Shown in pieces: positions 17,049 to 25,110 of a stretch of 64,000 nt of DNA. This stretch comes from Qipengyuania sphaerica (GTDB lineage Bacteria > Pseudomonadota > Alphaproteobacteria > Sphingomonadales > Sphingomonadaceae): positions 124,001 to 188,000 of the forward strand of contig NZ_JAIGNR010000002.1 in assembly GCF_019711595.1 (NCBI RefSeq). Reading direction: 5' to 3'. Position numbers and translations under genes: made by a program. Position 1 is the stretch's first letter. Each line of letters starts with the position of its first letter. The notes under the pieces are model-generated. The model saw only the letters and a list, made by a program, of their open reading frames with translations. It did no database searches and was not told the DNA's origin.

Positions 17049-17635
17049 GCGATCGCCCTGCACTGACGCAGCGTGTTGTAAGCCTCTACCACGCGGTTGA
17101 GCCGGGTCTCGTACTGCCGGTCGCCACCGTTCCGGTCCGGGTGATAGCGCCGCACCAGTTCCGAATAACGCCGCCTGAGCCTGCGCCGGTCGGTGTTCGT
17201 GCCGAGGCCCATTACTTCCAGAGCTTCCGCCTCCTCGCGGCTGAAGCGGCCGTCCATGGCCATCTCGGCCTCGCGGCGGGCGCGGCTCTTGATGCCGCTG
17301 GCGCGCGCGGAAATAGCATCGAGCGGGTCGTCGTAATCGGCCCAGCGCGGCATGCCGTCGACGCCTGCTGTCGGGCGAAAGCTCGGGCTTTCGGTGCGCC
17401 AGCCGCTCACCGGGCCCTGCGCGTCGAGGATTTCCTCCGCGCTCATGCCTTCGAACCAGTCGTAGCCCGCGTTGAATTCGCGCACATGGTCGAGGCAGAA
17501 CCAGCGCCATTCGCCCGGCCCGTCGAAGCGGTGCCCGCTGCCCGGTGCGCGGAATTCGCCCGGCTGCTGGCAGGCAGGGTGCGCGCATACGCGGCCCGTA
17601 TCTTCATATCGTCCGTGAAACTTTGACTGGCGCAT
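17045..17635 (-). CDS. J-domain protein with N-terminal Cys/His segment
   Basis: A 196-residue protein with a C-terminal J domain (about residues 130-190), including the HPD motif in RRYHPDRNGGD. The N-terminal part has CAHPACQQPGEF and FCLDH, possibly a small zinc site, and the conserved YDWFEGMSAEEI. This family typically lies beside bolA and cobS in alphaproteobacteria. It would stimulate a DnaK-type ATPase; the client is unknown. It is divergent from bolA by about 59 bases. Confidence 0.88.
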   Translation of the reverse strand: MRQSKFHGRYEDTGRVCAHPACQQPGEFRAPGSGHRFDGPGEWRWFCLDHVREFNAGYDWFEGMSAEEILDAQGPVSGWRTESPSFRPTAGVDGMPRWADYDDPLDAISARASGIKSRARREAEMAMDGRFSREEAEALEVMGLGTNTDRRRLRRRYSELVRRYHPDRNGGDRQYETRLNRVVEAYNTLRQCRAIA

Positions 17636-17694
17636 TCGTTCTAGGATGGGGAGTGAAACCCTGTATGGAAAGACCCGAGAGGAGATTCGAGCGC

Positions 17695-17967
17695 ATGGCA
17701 GGACCGGTCCAGCAGGAGATGGAGCGCCTTTTGCAGGACGCCTTCTCCCCCACGCGCCTCGAAGTCATCAACGACAGCGCCAAGCATCACGGCCATGCCG
17801 GGGACGACGGCAGCGGTGAATCGCATTTCACCGTGGTGATCGAAGCGCCCGCCTTTGCCGACAAGTCCCGGCTCGACCGCCAGCGCATGGTCAACAAGGC
17901 GCTGGGCGATATTCCCGGAGAGCGCGTCCACGCCCTCGCCATCCAGGCTTCCGCACCGACGCCATAA
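17695..17967 (+). CDS. BolA family protein
   Basis: A 90-residue BolA-like protein. LEVINDSAKHHGHAGDDGSG, with the SxxHxxH type segment, then SHFTVVIEAPAFADKSRLDRQRMVNKAL is the family core. BolA proteins pair with monothiol glutaredoxins in Fe-S cluster trafficking. Start ATG 17695 was chosen because it begins the conserved domain with ggag upstream; an upstream ATG at 17665 would add ten residues. Confidence 0.92.
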   Translation: MAGPVQQEMERLLQDAFSPTRLEVINDSAKHHGHAGDDGSGESHFTVVIEAPAFADKSRLDRQRMVNKALGDIPGERVHALAIQASAPTP

Positions 17968-17984
17968 CAACAAGGGGCAAGTCC

Positions 17985-18875
17985 ATGAGCCAAATCGACC
18001 TCACGCTCACACCGACGACACATGATCTCGGGCAGTTCGAGGTCAGGCGGGTGCTGCCGGCCAAGAAACGGACCATGGTTGGCCCCTTCATCTTCGTCGA
18101 CCAGTTCGGCCCGGCGCAGCTTGATCTCGGCAGCGGCATGGACGTGCGGCCGCATCCGCATATCAACCTCGCCACGGTCACCTGGCTGTTCGAAGGCGCG
18201 ATCGACCACCGCGATAGCCTGGGCAGTTTCTCGACCATTCGCCCCGGGCAGGTGAATTTGATGACGGCGGGCAAGGGCATCGTCCATTCGGAACGCTCGC
18301 CCGAGGCAGAACGCAAGGCGGGGCCTAAGCTCTACGGCATGCAGACATGGCTTGCCCTGCCCGATGGCAGGGAGGAGATCGATCCGGCCTTCGAAGCGGT
18401 TTCGGACCTGCCCGTGGTCGAGGACGGCCGCGCCAAGGCCATTGTCATCATGGGCGAACTGTGGGGCGAACGCGCGCCGACCACCACCCATGCCGATACG
18501 ATCTATGCCGAGATCGTTCTGGGCGCAGGCGGCGCGATCCCGCTGGAAGAAGATGCCGACGAACGTGCGGTCATGTTGGTCGGCGGCGAGGCGAGCGTCG
18601 ACGGGCACGAGCTGGGCCTCTACGAACTCGCCGTGCTGCAACCGGGCCGCGACATGACGCTGGAAAGCAGGTCGGGCGCGCGGGTCATGCTGCTCGGCGG
18701 CGAGGCGTTCCAGACACAGCGCCATGCCTGGTGGAATTTCGTCAGCTCCAGCCGCGAGCGCATCCGGCAGGCCAAGGAAGACTGGCAGGCCCGCCGCTTC
18801 CCCGAAGTTCCCGGCGACAGCGAGGAGCGCATCCCGCTGCCCGAGGGCGAGCCCAAGACCGTCACCTACCCCTGA
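17985..18875 (+). CDS. Pirin family protein
   Basis: A 296-residue bicupin of the pirin family. The N-terminal cupin carries the metal site in RPHPHINLATVTWL (H-x-H) and in MTAGKGIVHSER, preceded by GPFIFVDQFGP. Bacterial pirins have been described as quercetinases or regulators of central metabolism; nothing here distinguishes these. It is preceded by aaggggc and followed after 10 bases by an SDR gene with its own ribosome site. Confidence 0.93.
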   Translation: MSQIDLTLTPTTHDLGQFEVRRVLPAKKRTMVGPFIFVDQFGPAQLDLGSGMDVRPHPHINLATVTWLFEGAIDHRDSLGSFSTIRPGQVNLMTAGKGIVHSERSPEAERKAGPKLYGMQTWLALPDGREEIDPAFEAVSDLPVVEDGRAKAIVIMGELWGERAPTTTHADTIYAEIVLGAGGAIPLEEDADERAVMLVGGEASVDGHELGLYELAVLQPGRDMTLESRSGARVMLLGGEAFQTQRHAWWNFVSSSRERIRQAKEDWQARRFPEVPGDSEERIPLPEGEPKTVTYP

Positions 18876-18885
18876 GGGAGAGCAC

Positions 18886-19701
18886 ATGAGTTTCGAAGGC
18901 ATGACCGCCTGGATCACCGGCGCGAGCAGCGGCATCGGCGCGGCGCTCGCGGAAGAATGGGCCAGCCGCGGGGCGAACATCATCCTCTCGGGCCGCGACG
19001 AGGGCCGGCTGAGCGCAGTGGCGAACCGGCTTGAAACCGAAACGCTCACCCTCCCCTTCGACGTGCGCGACGAGGAGGCGATGCGCGCGGCAACCGACAC
19101 CGCCACCGGATGGACGGACGGCGTCGATATATTCGTCGCCAATGCGGGCATTTCGCAGCGCAGCCCGGCGGTCGATACCGACATGCAGGTCTATCGCGAC
19201 ATCATCGATATCGACCTCACCTCGCAGATCGCCGCGTCGCAGGCACTTTTGCCCCACATGACCGGGCGCGGAAGCGGAAAGCTGCTCTTCATCTCCTCCA
19301 TCGCGGGCAAGGTCGGCGTGCCCATGCGCACCGCCTATTGCGCGGCCAAGCACGGCCTCATCGGCTATGCCGACGCGCTGCGCGGCGAATTGTCGCAGAG
19401 CGGGGTAGATGTCCATGTCGTCTGCCCCGGCTCGGTAGCGACCGATGTCAGCCGCAATGCATTGAATGGCGATGGATCGGTACGCGGGCGCAGCGACAAG
19501 GTGATCGACAACGGCATCGACCCTGCGGACGCCGCCAAGCGCATCGTCGATGCGGTCGAGCTGAACCAGCGCGAGATTATCGTGGCAGACGGCATGGAAG
19601 AGGCGATGGGCGAGCTGCGCCGCACGCCCGACCAGTTGCTCGATCAGGTCGCAGGCATGGTCGCGGCTGGCTACATGGAGAAGATGCAGGCGGAGGACTG
19701 A
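18886..19701 (+). CDS. Short-chain dehydrogenase/reductase
   Basis: A 271-residue SDR. The cofactor loop is TGASSGIG (residues 11-18), NAG follows at the end of the fourth strand, ISSIAG holds the catalytic Ser, and Tyr151/Lys155 form Y-C-A-A-K. Start ATG 18886 has gagggagag upstream. Stop TGA overlaps the ATG of the next hydrolase gene. Substrate unknown; the pairing with an epoxide-hydrolase-like gene suggests a small catabolic module. Confidence 0.93.
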   Translation: MSFEGMTAWITGASSGIGAALAEEWASRGANIILSGRDEGRLSAVANRLETETLTLPFDVRDEEAMRAATDTATGWTDGVDIFVANAGISQRSPAVDTDMQVYRDIIDIDLTSQIAASQALLPHMTGRGSGKLLFISSIAGKVGVPMRTAYCAAKHGLIGYADALRGELSQSGVDVHVVCPGSVATDVSRNALNGDGSVRGRSDKVIDNGIDPADAAKRIVDAVELNQREIIVADGMEEAMGELRRTPDQLLDQVAGMVAAGYMEKMQAED

Positions 19702-20597
19702 TGGAGCAGATACGCGTCACACTCGCCAACGGAATCGAACTCGATTGCGTAGATGTCGGCCCGCGCGATGCGCCCGCGCTGATATTCCTCCACGGCTTTC
19801 CCGAAAGCCACCGCACCTGGCGCCACCAGATCGCCCACTTCAGCGACCGCTTCCGCTGCATCGCGCCCGACCAGCGCGGCTATCGCGGATCGTCCAAGCC
19901 CGAGGGCGTCGACAATTACACGCCCGACAAGCTGGTGGCCGATATCTTCCTCCTGGCTGCTGCCCTGGGCGTGGAGAATTTCACGATCGTCGGCCACGAC
20001 TGGGGCGGCGCAATAGCATGGGGCGTGGCGAGGGCTGGCGAGGATACCGGCAAGGTGACCCGCGCAATCGTCGCCAATGCACCGCATTATGCGGTCTTCC
20101 AGAAGCTGCTTTACACTTCGCCCGTACAGCGCGGGGCGAGCCAGTATATGCGCGGCTTTAGCGATCCTGCGAACGATGCAGTGGTGCGCGAGCATGGACT
20201 TTACGGAATCCTCGCGCAGGAAATCCGCTGGGACGCGCCAGACAAGATGGAACCGGAAGAGCGCGCAAAGCTGCTGGAAGACTGGCAGGACCGCGACGCC
20301 GCTTTCGCCATGCTCAACTGGTATCGTGCCAGCCCGGTCGACATCCCGACTATGGACGCGCCTTTCGAGGTGCCCGGAGACTGGTCGCCGCCGCCCTTCC
20401 CGCCGCTCACCATCCCGACCCTGGTGATCTGGGCGCAGGACGACCTCGCATTGCCGCCCGAAAACACGGATGGACTGGGCGAGCATGTGAAGGACCTCAC
20501 GCTGGTCGAGGTCCCCGACTGCGGACATTTCGTCCCGTGGGAGGCGCCGGATGCAGTGAACGCGGCGATGGAGGAATTCCTCGCACGGACGGCCTAG
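19701..20597 (+). CDS. Alpha/beta hydrolase, epoxide-hydrolase-like
   Basis: A 298-residue hydrolase. LIFLHGFPESHRTWRHQ is the oxyanion-hole region, IVGHDWGGAIA holds the nucleophile Asp100 (Asp rather than Ser, as in epoxide hydrolases and haloalkane dehalogenases), and VPDCGHFVPWEAPD the catalytic His. The start overlaps the SDR stop. Epoxide hydrolase is the likeliest activity, dehalogenase second. Confidence 0.9.
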   Translation: MEQIRVTLANGIELDCVDVGPRDAPALIFLHGFPESHRTWRHQIAHFSDRFRCIAPDQRGYRGSSKPEGVDNYTPDKLVADIFLLAAALGVENFTIVGHDWGGAIAWGVARAGEDTGKVTRAIVANAPHYAVFQKLLYTSPVQRGASQYMRGFSDPANDAVVREHGLYGILAQEIRWDAPDKMEPEERAKLLEDWQDRDAAFAMLNWYRASPVDIPTMDAPFEVPGDWSPPPFPPLTIPTLVIWAQDDLALPPENTDGLGEHVKDLTLVEVPDCGHFVPWEAPDAVNAAMEEFLARTA

Positions 20598-21661
20598 CCG
20601 CCCAACCACTCCACCCAGGCGCCATGCGGGTGCGCATTGGCGAGATGAACCTGTTCCTCGCCGCCGGGCCAGTAACGGATCCTGAGTTCGTGTGCGAAGG
20701 TCTCGCGGTTCGTCTCGAGCGAGAGATGCGCCAACGGCTTCTCCGCGCTCGCCGCCTCGCCGGCTTTTTGCAGCGCCGCCTCAATGCGCGCTTGCGTGGC
20801 GTCGGGCAAATATTGCCACATGATCGAATGGGCGAGCACACGGGTCACCCCCTCCTCCTGCGGCTTGGCCAGTTCTTTCTCGACCCAGTCGCCCGCATCC
20901 ATCCGCTCGATTTCGGGAGGCATACGTTCGGCCAGCGCGATCGCGGCATCGATCCGCGCCATCCGCCCCGTAGCCTCGGGCCAGACGTAGCTCTTGAGCC
21001 GCAGGGCCTGCGCCTCGTCGGTCAGGTCGACTGGCGCGATGTCGCTCCCCCGTGCATCGACAAAAGCAATCTCGCTCGCAGGCGGAGGATTGCCGCGCCA
21101 TTCGGGAGATATCTGCATCCGGCTCGCAGCCGGACCGGTGGTCACGCCGCCCAGATTGTAATGATAGCGCCCGATCATCGTGTTGATGCCCGCGCTCGCC
21201 CCGATCTCGAGGAATTCGAACTGCGCCGTCGTCCGCCCGTCGGCCAGCCATAGAAGGCCGGCAGCGAAATTGGCCGAACGCCCGACCTCATTGGTCTGCG
21301 GCGGCCCGTCGAGCCAGGGCATCAGCTGGAAATCGTGGGTTTCGACGATTTCGCGCACCAGCGCGTCCACCTGCCCCTGGTCGGGCATGCGGCCGGCATA
21401 GACATCCTCCAGCCGCGGCTCCTCGCCGGTGAGCAGGAGGTTGTGGATCCCGCCCGCAATCCTCAGCGGCATGGCATCGCGCAGCGAAAGGCCCTGCCAG
21501 TTGAAAATCCGCCGCGCCGTCGCCGCATGGCTGTCCTCCAGCGCGAGCAGCGCGCGCACGACCTGCGCCGTGCCGGGTGCGCCCGCATTTTCCGCGTGTT
21601 TTGCCTGCCATTCGATGGCTTGCGGCACCGAAACGATATCCATCACCGCTGCATCGCCCAT
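20594..21661 (-). CDS. DUF2332 family protein
   Basis: A 355-residue protein matching DUF2332. Typical are IFNWQGLSLRDAMPLRIAGG, LEIGASAGIN, and VLAHSIMWQYLPD. LEIGASAGINT resembles the SAM-binding loop of methyltransferases, so a Rossmann-type methyltransferase fold is plausible (inference). Function is undetermined. The stop shares CTAG with the convergent hydrolase. It is divergent from hisG with a 44-base gap. Confidence 0.87.
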   Translation of the reverse strand: MGDAAVMDIVSVPQAIEWQAKHAENAGAPGTAQVVRALLALEDSHAATARRIFNWQGLSLRDAMPLRIAGGIHNLLLTGEEPRLEDVYAGRMPDQGQVDALVREIVETHDFQLMPWLDGPPQTNEVGRSANFAAGLLWLADGRTTAQFEFLEIGASAGINTMIGRYHYNLGGVTTGPAASRMQISPEWRGNPPPASEIAFVDARGSDIAPVDLTDEAQALRLKSYVWPEATGRMARIDAAIALAERMPPEIERMDAGDWVEKELAKPQEEGVTRVLAHSIMWQYLPDATQARIEAALQKAGEAASAEKPLAHLSLETNRETFAHELRIRYWPGGEEQVHLANAHPHGAWVEWLGG

Positions 21662-21705
21662 AGTCGTTGCCCTTTTTACTCCGTGACCCTATCTGCCGCA
21701 CCGCA

Positions 21706-22359
21706 ATGACCGACAGCCTGACCTTCGCCATCCCCAAGGGGCGCATCCTCGACGAGGCGCTGCCCGTGATGGCGCGTGCCGGCGTGGTGCCGGAAGATGC
21801 CTTCCACGACAAGGCGAACCGCTCGCTCACCTTCGCAACCACGCGCGAAGACATGCGCCTGATCCGCGTGCGCGCTTTCGATGTGGCGACTTTCGTTGCG
21901 CATGGCGCGGCCCAGTTGGGCATCGTCGGGTCGGACGTGATCGAGGAATTCGACTACGCCGATCTCTATGCGCCGGTCGATCTCGATATCGGCCACTGCC
22001 ATCTCGCCGTGGCCGAGCCGAAGGGTGCCAGCGCAACCAATGGCGCGAGCCACCTGCGCGTTGCGACCAAATATCCCAACCTCACCCGCCGCCATTTCGA
22101 AAAGCAGGGCATCCAGGCAGAATGCGTCAAGTTGAACGGCGCGATGGAGATTGCGCCCGAGCTTGGGCTGGCAGGGCGGATCGTGGACCTCGTGTCCAGC
22201 GGGCAGACGCTGAAGGACAACGGCCTGGTCGAAACCGGCCACATCATGGACATCACCGCGCGCCTCATCGTCAATCGTGCCGCGCTGAAGACCGATCCGC
22301 GCGTGGGCGCACTGGTCGAAGCCTTCCGCGCCGACAGCGAAAAGCGGAGCGCCGCCTGA
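21706..22359 (+). CDS. hisG: ATP phosphoribosyltransferase, short form
   Basis: A 217-residue HisG, catalysing ATP + PRPP to phosphoribosyl-ATP, the first step of histidine synthesis. [15 protein letters not shown] is the family N-terminus and [15 protein letters not shown] the PRPP-binding segment. At 217 residues it lacks the C-terminal regulatory domain, so by family rule it should need HisZ for allosteric control; no hisZ is in this window. Stop TGA overlaps the hisD ATG. Confidence 0.96.
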   Translation: MTDSLTFAIPKGRILDEALPVMARAGVVPEDAFHDKANRSLTFATTREDMRLIRVRAFDVATFVAHGAAQLGIVGSDVIEEFDYADLYAPVDLDIGHCHLAVAEPKGASATNGASHLRVATKYPNLTRRHFEKQGIQAECVKLNGAMEIAPELGLAGRIVDLVSSGQTLKDNGLVETGHIMDITARLIVNRAALKTDPRVGALVEAFRADSEKRSAA

Positions 22360-23648
22360 TGCAGCTGCTGCGCACCAGCGACGCCGATTTCGAGGCGAAG
22401 TTTGCAAAAGTGGTCCGCGACCGCCGCGAAAGCGATGCGCAGGTCGGCCGCGACGTGTCGACAATCCTCAACGAGGTTCGCGAGCGCGGTGACAGCGCGC
22501 TGGTGGAATACACCACTCGTTTCGATCAGCACAACCTCTCGAGTGACGAGGACTGGTCGATTTCGAAAGAGGCCTGCAAGGCGGCCTATGACGGCCTCGA
22601 TGCGGAATTACGCGATGCTCTGGGAACCGCTGCCACCCGCATCCGCGCCTATCACGAGGGGCAGCTGCCCGAGAATCGCGATTACACCGACAATATCGGC
22701 ATGCGCCTCGGCGCGCGCTGGAGTGCTGTCGATGCGGCGGGGCTTTACGTCCCCGGCGGCCGTGCAGCCTATCCCTCCTCGCTGCTGATGAACGCAATTC
22801 CCGCCAAGGTTGCGGGCGTGGAGCGGCTTGTTGTCACCACGCCGACACCCAAGGGCGAGGCCAACGACCTCGTGCTCGCCGCCGCGCATATCGCGGGCGT
22901 GGACGAGATTTACCGTGTCGGCGGCGCCCAGGCGATTGCCGCGCTCGCCTATGGGACCGAGCGGATCGGCCGCGTCGATGTGGTCACCGGCCCGGGCAAT
23001 GCCTGGGTCGCGGAGGCCAAGCGCCAACTCTATGGCGTGGTCGGCATCGACATGGTGGCAGGCCCCAGCGAAATCCTCGTCATCGCCGACAAGGACAACA
23101 ATCCCGAATGGATTGCCGCCGACCTCTTGAGCCAGGCCGAACACGATCCGACCAGCCAGTCGATCCTGATCACCGACGATCGCGGTTTCGCCAGCCAGGT
23201 GATGGACCAGATCGACCTCGAATTCCTCAAGCTGCCGACCGCGAAAACCGCCAAGGCCAGCTGGGACGATCACGGCCTCGTGGTGCTGGTCGACAGCCTC
23301 GATGAGGCACCTGCGCTCTCCGACCGCCTCGCCGCCGAGCATGTCGAGATCGCCACCGCCGATCCCGAAGCTATTTTCGCAAAGCTCCGCCACGCGGGCA
23401 GCGTCTTCCTCGGTCGCATGGCTCCCGAAGCGGTGGGCGACTATATCGCCGGCCCCAACCACGTCCTTCCCACCGGTCGCCGCGCGCGTTTTGCGAGCGG
23501 ATTGTCGGTGCTCGACTTCATGAAGCGCACCAGCTTCATCGGCGTGTCGGAAGACGCACTCAACGCCATCGGCCCCGCCGCCGTGCGCCTTGCCGAGGCC
23601 GAGGGCCTCCCCGCGCACGCCCTTTCGATTTCCAGGAGGCTTTCGTGA
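22359..23648 (+). CDS. hisD: Histidinol dehydrogenase
   Basis: A 429-residue zinc enzyme that oxidises histidinol to histidine in two NAD-dependent steps. Landmarks are AGLYVPGGRAAYPSSLLMNA, VGGAQAIAALAYGT, VTGPGNAWVAEAKR, AGPSEILVIAD and AEHDPTSQS, and GPNHVLPTGRRARFASGLSV. Overlap with hisG (ATGA) and nusB (GTGA) indicates translational coupling. Confidence 0.98.
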   Translation: MQLLRTSDADFEAKFAKVVRDRRESDAQVGRDVSTILNEVRERGDSALVEYTTRFDQHNLSSDEDWSISKEACKAAYDGLDAELRDALGTAATRIRAYHEGQLPENRDYTDNIGMRLGARWSAVDAAGLYVPGGRAAYPSSLLMNAIPAKVAGVERLVVTTPTPKGEANDLVLAAAHIAGVDEIYRVGGAQAIAALAYGTERIGRVDVVTGPGNAWVAEAKRQLYGVVGIDMVAGPSEILVIADKDNNPEWIAADLLSQAEHDPTSQSILITDDRGFASQVMDQIDLEFLKLPTAKTAKASWDDHGLVVLVDSLDEAPALSDRLAAEHVEIATADPEAIFAKLRHAGSVFLGRMAPEAVGDYIAGPNHVLPTGRRARFASGLSVLDFMKRTSFIGVSEDALNAIGPAAVRLAEAEGLPAHALSISRRLS

Positions 23649-24097
23649 GCCATAACCCCCGCAGCCAGTCCCGCAGTGCCGCCCGCTTGGGCGCAGTGCA
23701 GGCTCTCTACCAGCAGCAGATGGAAGGCACCAAGACCGCCAAGCTGCTCAACGAATTTCACCAGCACCGCCTCGGCCAGGTGATCGAGGAAGAGGAATAT
23801 GCCGATGCCGACGTCGATTTCTTCGACGATGTGGTGAAAGGCGTCGATGCCCGCCGCGAGGAGATCGATGACCTCCTGACCGCGCGCCTCGCTTCGGGCT
23901 GGACGCTCGCGCGGCTCGACAAGACCATGCTGCAGATCCTGCGCGCCGGCACTTATGAATTGCTCGCTCGCGCCGATGTGCCCAAGGCCGCCGCGATCAG
24001 CGAATATGTCGATGTCGCCAAAGCCTTCTTCGACGACCGCGAGGCGAAATTCGTCAACGGGATCCTGGATGCGGTGGCCAAGGAAGCAGGGCGCTGA
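23645..24097 (+). CDS. nusB: Transcription antitermination factor NusB
   Basis: A 150-residue all-helical RNA-binding protein that joins the NusE/NusA complex at boxA and supports rRNA transcription. RSAARLGAVQALYQQQMEG and the C-terminal AISEYVDVAKAFFDDREAKF are characteristic. GTG 23645 overlaps the hisD stop, and TGA 24095-24097 overlaps the proposed CTG start of thiL. hisD-nusB-thiL order is typical in sphingomonads. Confidence 0.95.
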   Translation: MSHNPRSQSRSAARLGAVQALYQQQMEGTKTAKLLNEFHQHRLGQVIEEEEYADADVDFFDDVVKGVDARREEIDDLLTARLASGWTLARLDKTMLQILRAGTYELLARADVPKAAAISEYVDVAKAFFDDREAKFVNGILDAVAKEAGR

Positions 24098-24963
24098 ACG
24101 AAGCCGATTTCATCTCCGCCCTGCGCGCGCTGGCGAAAAATCCGGCGGCGCGCGGGCTGGAGGATGATGCAGCGGTTATCGAATTCGGCGGCGAGAGCCT
24201 CGTCCTGACGCATGACACGCTGGTCGACGGCGTGCACATCCTCGACGGGCAGGACCCCGCGGACATCGCGTGGAAGCTGGTCGCGGTGAACCTGTCCGAC
24301 CTTGCCGCCAAGGGCGCCGAGCCGGTTGGCGTACTGGTCTCGCATATGCTCGGCGCGGACGACCACCGCTTCGTGGCCGGACTGAAAGAGGTTCTCGATA
24401 TCTACGACGTTCCGCTGCTTGGCGGCGACACCGTTCGCGGCGAGGGCCCGCGCGTCTGGGGCTGCACCGCAATCGGGCGCGCGACGCATAGCCCCGTGCC
24501 CCGGCGCGGTGACAGCAAGGTCGGCGATGCGATCTACGTCACCGGCAAGCTCGGCGCGGCCATGCTCGGTTTCGAGGCCCTGCGCGATGGGGACGAGAGC
24601 GACAGCAGCGCCTACCGCCGCCCCCTCCCGCTGCTCGAAGAGGGCAAGGCGCTCGCCCCGCATGTCACCGCGATGATGGATATTTCGGACGGACTACTGC
24701 TCGATTGCTGGCGCATGGCCCGTGCGGCGGAATCCGTAGCCTTCGAACTCGACAGCGCGGCCATTCCCGTTGCCGACCCCGACCGGTTCGAGGAGTGCAT
24801 CCGCTGGGGAGACGACTACCAGTTGCTCTTCACCGCGCGCCCCGAAGTCACGCTACCGGTCCCCGCGACCCGCATCGGCACAGTCACCAATGCCGACTTC
24901 GCGCCCCTCTGGCTCGATGACCGGATTCTCACCCCCGAAGACGGTCTCGGCTACCAGCACTGA
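24094..24963 (+). CDS. thiL: Thiamine-monophosphate kinase, probable CTG start
   Basis: A 289-residue enzyme phosphorylating thiamine monophosphate to thiamine pyrophosphate. LEDDAAVIEFGGESLVLTHD, LVDGVHILDG, LSDLAAKGAEPVGVLVS and LGGDTVRGEG are the AIRS/ThiL fold motifs, and the MMDISDGLLLDCWRMA segment is present. The conserved N-terminus is read from CTG 24094 (giving NEADFISALRALAKNP); no in-frame ATG, GTG or TTG occurs between the NusB stop overlap and GTG 24229, which would delete the first ATP-site motif. CTGA matches the NTGA coupling of the two upstream genes. Confidence 0.93.
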   Translation: MNEADFISALRALAKNPAARGLEDDAAVIEFGGESLVLTHDTLVDGVHILDGQDPADIAWKLVAVNLSDLAAKGAEPVGVLVSHMLGADDHRFVAGLKEVLDIYDVPLLGGDTVRGEGPRVWGCTAIGRATHSPVPRRGDSKVGDAIYVTGKLGAAMLGFEALRDGDESDSSAYRRPLPLLEEGKALAPHVTAMMDISDGLLLDCWRMARAAESVAFELDSAAIPVADPDRFEECIRWGDDYQLLFTARPEVTLPVPATRIGTVTNADFAPLWLDDRILTPEDGLGYQH

Positions 24964-25014
24964 CAATTGCGCAACAAGCGGTCGATAAGCGCGGAATCTT
25001 GCGCTTTTGACCCC

Positions 25015-25041
25015 TTGCAAGCGTATGCATGACCCTTATAC
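25015..25041 (+). promoter_or_regulatory. Candidate hppA promoter
   Basis: TTGCAA at 25015-25020 and TTATAC at 25036-25041 are spaced 15 bases, 70 bases ahead of the hppA GTG. The spacing is short, so this is a tentative sigma-70-like promoter in an otherwise featureless 147-base gap. Confidence 0.3.
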
Positions 25042-25110
25042 CTCTCCGCCACAATGCACCGACGTCTCCCACGTCGGGTCGCATGAAACATAACGGGAGG
25101 GGAAATTTTC

